Part shown: positions 1 to 4,008 of the stretch, piece by piece
Layout: each line of letters opens with the position of its first letter
Numbering within the stretch: position 1 is the stretch's first letter
Source: an uncultured Eubacterium sp.
GTDB lineage: Bacteria; Bacillota; Clostridia; Oscillospirales; Acutalibacteraceae
Reading direction: 5' to 3'
DNA: 7,427 nt
Assembly: GCA_945980015.1 (NCBI GenBank)
Contig: CAMFQI010000052.1
Location: 1 to 7,427 of the forward strand
Translations under genes and position numbers: made by a program
Notes under the pieces: model-generated
What the model saw: the letters and a program-made list of their open reading frames with translations, nothing else
What the model was told of the DNA's origin: nothing
The model's database searches: none

Positions 1-1157
1 TATGTGCTTCTTGAACTTCATAATCACATCTTGAGCAAGTAACTTTATGATTGTCTGCGTCAAGCTCTGCATACTGATAATCGTGACCGAGTGCATTAAT
101 AGTTTCCTGTTCTACGAAAACAGTACCGCATGCTTCACAGTGTGAGCCCTCTGTGAGACCTGGATCCATGCAGGTTGCATTAAGTGGCATATCTATTACA
201 ATATCTGTATGATTATCAGGATCAATGTCAGTTTCTTGCTGTGGAATAGTAGTTACACCACAAGCAGTACACTTCTGACCCTCAGTAAGACCTGTTGATA
301 TACAGGTTGCAGCAACTGCTTCAAGCGTTGTTAAGCCTGTATGGTTGTTCGAGTCAATTGCAACATCTCTTGTATTCTTTGTACCGCAGCCGTTATCACA
401 CACTGCTTCTTCTTTACCTACTGTTGTGCAGGTAGGAGCAAGAGTTTGAGTGTAAGATGTAAAGCTGTGACCTGTTGCTTTAAGTACAGTCTTGCCGATT
501 TCTGTATTACAATCATTACAAACCTCGTAAGCAGTCCAACCGTTTTCGGTACAGGTAGCTGCTTTACCGTCATGATGTGTAGTGTTTACATGATTGTCAG
601 GATTAACTTCGCCGAAATTTGTGTATGAATGATTGCAAGTCTTACAGGTATAGGTTGTTGAACCCTTTACTTTACAAGTTGCTGTTGTTGTACCTGTTTC
701 CTCGTAAGTACAATCTCTTTTTTCTGTTGCGTTGCATACAGAACATCTACGAATTTCGGTGTGGTTATCTTCAGCTTCGTTGTATGCCCAGTCGCCCCAA
801 GTATGACCCGGTGCAGGAATTTCTTCGCCGCCGGTTGTTAAATCACAAGTTGCACACTTGTAAACCGCTTCCTTACCCGGCGTTGTGCAAGTAGCTTCTT
901 GCTTTTCGGAAACAAGCTCTGTGTAGTTGTGAACGTCTGTTGCGGCAGGTTCATCCTTTGTATAAGAATCACCGCAAGCACAAGTGTATGTTGTCACACC
1001 GGCTGTTGTGCAAGTCGGTTGAGTTGTTACTTGAGATGTATAACTGTGAGCAACACCGGTAGACAAGGTTTGGCACTTGTCATAGAAAGCACACTTTTGT
1101 GAATGTGTACCGTCGTTGTTGTTTACATACGCACCTGTGAAGCTGTGCTCGTGCTGA
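1..1157 (-). repeat. Cysteine-repeat array encoded in the surface protein (at least 7 units)
   Basis: Seven units follow the pattern C-x3-G-x5/6-C-x(1-3)-C. Their first cysteines are at residues 545, 586, 657, 698, 739, 781 and 825, so the period is about 41-44 residues (123-132 bp). The one long step, 586 to 657, contains an extra module of the form DNH...C-x2-C followed by a further Cys. Related modules occur before the array (around residue 505, C-x5-C) and after the last unit (around residue 870, DNHKVTCSRC). Units usually end in a Gly-His or Asn-His pair. Similar paired-cysteine repeats are common in exported proteins of gut Clostridia. Zinc ribbons or disulfide-linked hairpins are both possible. 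The array continues to the window edge, so the true copy number is unknown. Confidence 0.85.
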
Positions 1158-2644
1158 AGAGCATTGAATGCAGTTGAAAGTTCTGTGGCGGCTTTGCCTG
1201 CAATACCGTCGTTTACATAACCGCTTGTAGCAACTGCCTTCATAACATTCTGTGCTGCTTCGTACTTTGCCTTAAAATTATCATATGAAGCCTGTGTAAA
1301 GCCGTTATTTACACCGCCGTTGTATGCGTCTCTTACAGAATATGTAACATTATTGAAGCCTGTAAGTGCTCCGCTGTAATCGAAAGCACTACGAAGTTTA
1401 GGATAGTTTTCAGTATTATCAGCCGTCGGTGCAGTTGTGAACTTTGTAACTGCTGTGCTGATATCACTTGCACACTGGCTTACCTGACCTGCAAGGTCGG
1501 TCGAATAGCTATAATTATTCGGATTTAAGCCTGCTGCCAATAAGCAACCTGCCAAATATGTGCTCATTCCGCCCTCTTTGTAGGAAGCAACATTTTTACG
1601 AGCTGTCGAATTAGCGTCGGCAGTAATTGCATTTTTAAGAGGAAGATAGTTAATAGCATAGATTTTTGCGCTACTGTTAGCAGTAAGCGTATGGTCAGTA
1701 CTACCATAACTACCAAATGTCGTTTTTGCTTGACCTACAACATGCATATTCCAAGTAACTGCCGGAAGAGTAGCACTATATGGATTTGTTGTGGTAAAAA
1801 TGTTTGCCAAGTTACTGTTAGTTGTCAAGACATTAGCATAATACTCATACTGATGCTGATCAGAAAAAGAAGTGATAGCACCTGATTCATATCCTTGATA
1901 AGTAGTTGAACTACTGTCGCTGGAAATATTGGTATCAGATCCGTTATATATTGTCTGGAAATTTTGTCCGGAATTAGAGCCACCTTTCCAAGCAGAATTT
2001 TGCAAACCATAATATGATGAATTTGTAAGATAAACAGAATACTTATCAACTTTGGCTTTACCTGATGAACCATCGATAAAATTATCCACATAACAAATAA
2101 CCGGTATTGAAGCGGATGTTCCATCGTATAAAACTACAGAATCTGCATGATAAACACAAGAACTTATTTTAGACCAAGAAACGTTTGTATTGTGTAGAAT
2201 CTTATCATTTGCGAAAAGTGCAGTACAATTGTCTAAACCATATGTAACGCCCTGTTTTGAATACAACAAATTCTGTGATTGACTGATATCACTTGTATCT
2301 CCTGAAAACCTTGCTTTTGCAGTACCTGTATAAACAGTCAAGTTTGTCTTCGTCATCTGTGAAACTGCGTTGTTAAGGTTAGTTGTAGGAGTTAAAACAT
2401 CAACAGAAGCATCACCGCCGTAGTATGCAGCGTCATAAGCCTTTGATGCAGCAACATAAGCGTTGTAAGCGGTGTCCATATTTGTATAAACGGAGCCGTC
2501 CATTTTCGCTTCAAAACTCTGCATAGCGCTCAAAAGTGCGCTTGTGTCAGCAGCCTGCGCTGTTATAGCAGTAAACGGCATGGTGGATACAACCATCAAT
2601 ACTGCGATAAGACAGGCTATTGATTTTCTGAATAGCTTTTTCAT
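1..2644 (-). CDS. Large exported cysteine-repeat surface protein (partial; C-terminus beyond the left edge)
   Basis: I translated this frame by hand. It is open for 881 codons without a stop and runs off the left edge, so the gene is incomplete. Residues 1-31 are a classical signal peptide: a basic start (MKKLFRK), a hydrophobic core, and a signal peptidase I site after AQA. Residues 33-97 are Ala/Tyr/Asn-rich and probably helical, resembling FIVAR-type surface modules. Residues 98-325 are rich in Ser/Thr/Asn/Tyr and match no family I recognise. Residues 325-495 are again helical and end in a FIVAR-like stretch. From about residue 496 there are 28 cysteines in repeated modules. ATG at 2644 is chosen because GGAGGT lies 10 bases upstream; an in-frame ATG at 2653 would sit only one base from that site. 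The likely role is a cell-surface or secreted binding protein, but the ligand is unknown. No anchor such as a sortase signal, dockerin or SLH domain is visible, because the end is missing. Confidence 0.9.
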   Translation of the reverse strand, partial: MKKLFRKSIACLIAVLMVVSTMPFTAITAQAADTSALLSAMQSFEAKMDGSVYTNMDTAYNAYVAASKAYDAAYYGGDASVDVLTPTTNLNNAVSQMTKTNLTVYTGTAKARFSGDTSDISQSQNLLYSKQGVTYGLDNCTALFANDKILHNTNVSWSKISSCVYHADSVVLYDGTSASIPVICYVDNFIDGSSGKAKVDKYSVYLTNSSYYGLQNSAWKGGSNSGQNFQTIYNGSDTNISSDSSSTTYQGYESGAITSFSDQHQYEYYANVLTTNSNLANIFTTTNPYSATLPAVTWNMHVVGQAKTTFGSYGSTDHTLTANSSAKIYAINYLPLKNAITADANSTARKNVASYKEGGMSTYLAGCLLAAGLNPNNYSYSTDLAGQVSQCASDISTAVTKFTTAPTADNTENYPKLRSAFDYSGALTGFNNVTYSVRDAYNGGVNNGFTQASYDNFKAKYEAAQNVMKAVATSGYVNDGIAGKAATELSTAFNALQHEHSFTGAYVNNNDGTHSQKCAFYDKCQTLSTGVAHSYTSQVTTQPTCTTAGVTTYTCACGDSYTKDEPAATDVHNYTELVSEKQEATCTTPGKEAVYKCATCDLTTGGEEIPAPGHTWGDWAYNEAEDNHTEIRRCSVCNATEKRDCTYEETGTTTATCKVKGSTTYTCKTCNHSYTNFGEVNPDNHVNTTHHDGKAATCTENGWTAYEVCNDCNTEIGKTVLKATGHSFTSYTQTLAPTCTTVGKEEAVCDNGCGTKNTRDVAIDSNNHTGLTTLEAVAATCISTGLTEGQKCTACGVTTIPQQETDIDPDNHTDIVIDMPLNATCMDPGLTEGSHCEACGTVFVEQETINALGHDYQYAELDADNHKVTCSRCDYEVQEAH

Positions 2645-2654
2645 CGTAATCATT

Positions 2655-2660
2655 ACCTCC
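2655..2660 (-). promoter_or_regulatory. Ribosome binding site of the surface protein gene
   Basis: Minus-strand GGAGGT ends 10 bases before ATG 2644. It decides between two in-frame ATGs, because the other one (2653) begins one base after the site and could not use it. Confidence 0.8.
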
Positions 2661-2675
2661 ATATTACTTTGAAAT

Positions 2676-2690
2676 GAGCGCAATGCGCCC
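2676..2690 (-). promoter_or_regulatory. Small hairpin in the surface-gene leader
   Basis: On the minus strand, GGGCGC and GCGCTC flank a 3-base loop, giving a 6-bp stem with one G-T wobble. It lies about 15 bases downstream of the predicted transcription start and 16 bases before the ribosome site. It is GC-rich within an otherwise AT-rich leader. It could stabilise the mRNA 5' end or be a dyad operator; the sequence alone does not say which. Confidence 0.4.
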
Positions 2691-2711
2691 ATAGTTTATA
2701 AATACTTAATA

Positions 2712-2740
2712 ATTGTATAACATTTGTTTAACGATTTCAA
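2712..2740 (-). promoter_or_regulatory. Sigma-A-type promoter of the surface protein gene
   Basis: On the minus strand, TTGAAA (2740-2735) and TACAAT (2717-2712) are separated by exactly 17 bases. The spacer and flanks are AT-rich. The predicted start near 2705 gives a leader of about 60 bases. The match to the consensus is good (5 of 6 at -10, 4 of 6 at -35), and its position directly upstream of a strong ribosome site supports it. Confidence 0.7.
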
Positions 2741-2798
2741 TAGACAATATTAACAAATTATTAATTCGTTATTTATACACTTTGCACATTTTGAACAA

Positions 2799-2842
2799 AA
2801 CGGCTTGCGCCGAGTGAAAAAACGGCTTGCGCCGAGTGAAAA
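2799..2842. repeat. Perfect 22-bp tandem duplication containing a hairpin
   Basis: Two identical 22-base units lie end to end at 2799-2820 and 2821-2842, with no mismatch. Each contains CGGC-TTGC-GCCG, a 4-bp GC stem with a 4-base loop, followed by GAGTGAAAA. A 9-base fragment of the unit (CGAGTGAAA) recurs at 3190-3198 at the other end of the same intergenic region. The lack of divergence suggests a recent duplication or slippage. Confidence 0.9.
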
Positions 2843-2886
2843 GAGAAATGAGAAAAGATAAGAGAAGAGGTTGGGAGATTATAGTT

Positions 2887-2940
2887 GAATCCCTCCGTCA
2901 CGGCAAAACCGTGCCACCTCCCTTTAACAAGGGAGGCTTA
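2887..2940 (+). repeat. Double-hairpin repeat arm, copy 1
   Basis: It begins GAATCCCTCC and ends GGGAGGCTTA. Hairpin A (2899-2913) is CACGG/CCGTG around a CAAAA loop. Hairpin B (2917-2936) is CCTCCC/GGGAGG around an 8-base loop TTTAACAA. It faces copy 2 across a 28-base spacer. The same architecture occurs at 2969-3020 and 3898-3954 on the opposite strand. Confidence 0.85.
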
Positions 2941-2968
2941 ATGTTCAAGACGGAACGTTGTTTTAACC

Positions 2969-3020
2969 AGCCAAGCCTCTCTTGTCAAAGAGAGGGGGAC
3001 CGCTTGCGGCGGAGAGATTC
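2969..3020 (-). repeat. Double-hairpin repeat arm, copy 2
   Basis: Read on the minus strand it begins GAATCTCTCC and aligns throughout with copy 1. Hairpin B (2976-2995) reads CCTCTC/GAGAGG where the other copies have CCTCCC/GGGAGG, so both sides of the stem changed together. Hairpin A (3000-3009) is CCGC/GCGG around two bases, different in sequence from copy 1 but still paired. With copy 1 it forms a 134-bp imperfect palindrome (2887-3020). Confidence 0.85.
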
Positions 3021-3039
3021 AATTCATCATTAACAAAAT

Positions 3040-3063
3040 CGGACGAGCAATGCTCGTCCCTAC
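3040..3063 (+). repeat. CGGACGA hairpin repeat, left copy
   Basis: GGACGAGC and GCTCGTCC pair around a 3-base loop (8-bp stem), followed by CTAC. It is the inverted partner of the repeat at 3109-3132: the outer bases CGGACGA and TCGTCCCTAC are shared, and only the stem core differs. On the minus strand, downstream of hpf, the hairpin is followed by GATTTTGTT, so it could act as a modest intrinsic terminator for hpf. Confidence 0.8.
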
Positions 3064-3108
3064 AAGATGTCGCATAAACGAAACGACTTCGTAAATGTTA
3101 AAACTACC

Positions 3109-3132
3109 GTAGGGACGATTATCAATCGTCCG
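3109..3132 (-). repeat. CGGACGA hairpin repeat, right copy
   Basis: GGACGATT and AATCGTCC pair around ATC (8-bp stem), preceded by GTAG. Read on the minus strand it matches the left copy at both ends, but its core is TTGATAA instead of GCAATGC. The changes on the two sides of the stem are complementary, so pairing is kept. No T-run follows on either strand, so it is not a convincing terminator by itself. Confidence 0.8.
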
Positions 3133-3205
3133 AAGATATATAATCAATAAAACCTATTCTTTTACCTCTTCTCACTTATCTTTTATCTGCGAGTGAAAGG
3201 AGCTT

Positions 3206-3754
3206 TTATTCGCACACAAGCACTCCGTAGCCTTTTTTACGTTTATAGATAACCTTAGTTTCGCCGTCGATACCGAGATATACAAAGAAGCTATGGCCGA
3301 GCATTTCCATTTGAACAATTGCTTCATCGTCAGTCATAACATTGAGCGTTATTGACTTTTTTCGTGTTACATCGACAGACTCATAATACAGCTCGTCGAA
3401 ATCATCCATAGAAACATCATCATCTATTTCATCAATGGCGCTTGCGATTTCATCAATACCGCCCTTGCGCTTTTTGTCAACAAAGTATGTTTTAAGCTTA
3501 CGAAGCTTTCTTTTCAAGTCGTCAACAGCAAGGTCGATAACCGGTTCAATTCTCGGTGCAACAGCCTCGCCCCTGATAAACGAGCCGATATGCATTACTG
3601 TTATATCGCATTTATATCCATCCTTGAGCTTTGAAAGAGTTACATCAAAGCCTGCATTTTGGGGAAGCATTTTCTCAATTCTTTTGAGCTCGCTTTCAAT
3701 ACCGTCTTTTGTGCCCTGCTTCAATTCAAAGCCTCTTGCTGTAATATTAATCAT
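3206..3754 (-). CDS. hpf: Ribosome hibernation promoting factor, long form
   Basis: The product is 182 residues, close to the usual length of long HPF proteins. Residues 1-99 form the S30AE/YfiA-type domain, opening MINITARGFELKQGT and closing with the typical helix region IDLAVDDLKRKLRKLK, a basic face that would contact 16S rRNA in the decoding region. Residues 100-130 are a very acidic linker. Residues 131-182 are the C-terminal dimerisation domain, recognisable by TDDEAIVQMEMLGHSFFVYLG and the Tyr-Lys-Arg-Lys stretch near the end. Long HPF joins two 70S ribosomes into inactive 100S dimers in stationary phase or starvation. ATG 3754 is chosen over an upstream in-frame ATG at 3781 because GGAGGT sits 6 bases before it and the family starts here. 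It is divergent from tex and probably monocistronic. Confidence 0.95.
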   Translation of the reverse strand: MINITARGFELKQGTKDGIESELKRIEKMLPQNAGFDVTLSKLKDGYKCDITVMHIGSFIRGEAVAPRIEPVIDLAVDDLKRKLRKLKTYFVDKKRKGGIDEIASAIDEIDDDVSMDDFDELYYESVDVTRKKSITLNVMTDDEAIVQMEMLGHSFFVYLGIDGETKVIYKRKKGYGVLVCE

Positions 3755-3760
3755 AATGAT

Positions 3761-3766
3761 ACCTCC
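3761..3766 (-). promoter_or_regulatory. Ribosome binding site of hpf
   Basis: Minus-strand AGGAGGT is followed by 6 bases and then ATG 3754. It lies inside the 27-base extension that an ATG at 3781 would add, which shows that the shorter protein is the real one. Confidence 0.85.
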
Positions 3767-3796
3767 TTTTTTAGAGAACAACTATTCTCTATCTTT

Positions 3797-3825
3797 ATTA
3801 TAGAACGAAGTGGCTTGCAATAAAA
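3797..3825 (-). promoter_or_regulatory. Probable hpf promoter
   Basis: A perfect minus-strand TATAAT lies at 3802-3797, about 43 bases before the hpf start codon. The best -35 at 17-base spacing is TTTTAT (3825-3820), which is weak; TTATTG at 15-base spacing is the alternative. In Bacillus the equivalent gene is driven by SigB and SigH, but I see no clear match to those consensus sequences here. The -10 assignment is firmer than the -35. Confidence 0.5.
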
Positions 3826-3828
3826 GTA

Positions 3829-3856
3829 TTGTAAAAGATTATATTTATGGTATAAT
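3829..3856 (+). promoter_or_regulatory. Promoter of the tex-transporter operon, with extended -10
   Basis: TTGTAA (3829-3834) is followed after 16 bases by a perfect TATAAT (3851-3856), with TG one base upstream of the -10 (TGGTATAAT), an extended -10 element. The predicted start near 3863 gives a leader of about 145 bases before the tex ATG. The promoter is divergent from that of hpf, and their -10 elements are about 50 bp apart. Confidence 0.7.
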
Positions 3857-3897
3857 GGAAGTGAACGCTGTTATTACGTATGACTTACACAACAACC

Positions 3898-3954
3898 AAA
3901 GCCTCCCTTGTTAAAGGGAGGTGGGTTTTTGCTTGCAAAAAGACGGAGGGATTC
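3898..3954 (-). repeat. Double-hairpin repeat arm, copy 3, in the tex leader
   Basis: Read on the minus strand it begins GAATCCCTCC and follows the same plan as copy 1. Hairpin B (3902-3921) is CCTCCC/GGGAGG, identical in stem to copy 1. Hairpin A (3926-3941) is TTTTTGC/GCAAAAA around TT, a sequence unrelated to the A stems of the other copies but longer and fully paired. It is a single arm with no facing partner. It lies between the predicted tex promoter and start codon, so it should be transcribed into the 5' leader. Confidence 0.85.
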
Positions 3955-3978
3955 TTTCGTTAATTATTTCGTTAACTA
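3955..3978. repeat. Short 12-bp direct tandem repeat next to arm copy 3
   Basis: TTTCGTTAATTA is followed immediately by TTTCGTTAACTA, with one difference in 12. It abuts the end of the double-hairpin arm and lies 30 bases before the tex start codon. It may be slippage or the remains of an insertion junction; no function is evident. Confidence 0.6.
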
Positions 3979-4008
3979 TATTAATTACATTTATACAAAG
4001 GAAAATTT

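Larger units (their letters stand above)
2853..3184. repeat. Composite palindromic intergenic element (MITE- or BIME-like)
   Basis: The block between the 3' end of hpf and the promoter of the surface gene is bounded by inverted copies of a purine-rich motif: AAAAGATAAG-AGAAGAGGT at 2853-2871, and its complement at 3164-3184 with a 2-base insertion. Inside are two pairs of facing hairpin repeats, annotated separately. Nested inverted repeats, absence of coding potential and small size fit a non-autonomous mobile element or a mosaic of several. No transposase is present in the window, and I cannot identify target-site duplications, so mobility is inferred. A 68-codon open frame across part of it has no ribosome site and is not regarded as a gene. 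Confidence 0.55.

Noticed and set aside
341..1102. Several plus-strand open frames of 67-95 codons, rich in Cys
   Set aside because: They are antisense to the long continuous minus-strand reading frame. Their Cys richness reflects the complement of repeated Thr/Ala/Cys codons, and they lack ribosome sites.
1..1157. Multi-haem cytochrome reading of the CxxC motifs
   Set aside because: None of the visible pairs is C-x2-C-H, so there are no c-type haem sites.
1825..2124. Minus-strand open frame of 99 codons
   Set aside because: It lies in a different frame inside the surface protein gene, has no ribosome site, and its translation has no recognisable features.
2827..3033. Plus-strand open frame of 68 codons
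   Set aside because: It is built from the palindromic repeats, including part of the 22-bp duplication and both hairpin arms; it has no ribosome site and an arginine/lysine-rich random-looking product.
2799..3132. CRISPR array
   Set aside because: The repeats are either directly adjacent or in inverted orientation, with no regular spacers and no cas genes.
3755..3781. Longer hpf start at 3781 (extra MFSKKGGII)
   Set aside because: The extra codons translate the ribosome binding site itself, and the family start matches ATG 3754.
3435..3803. Plus-strand open frame of 122 codons
   Set aside because: It is antisense to hpf, whose protein family is clear on the minus strand.
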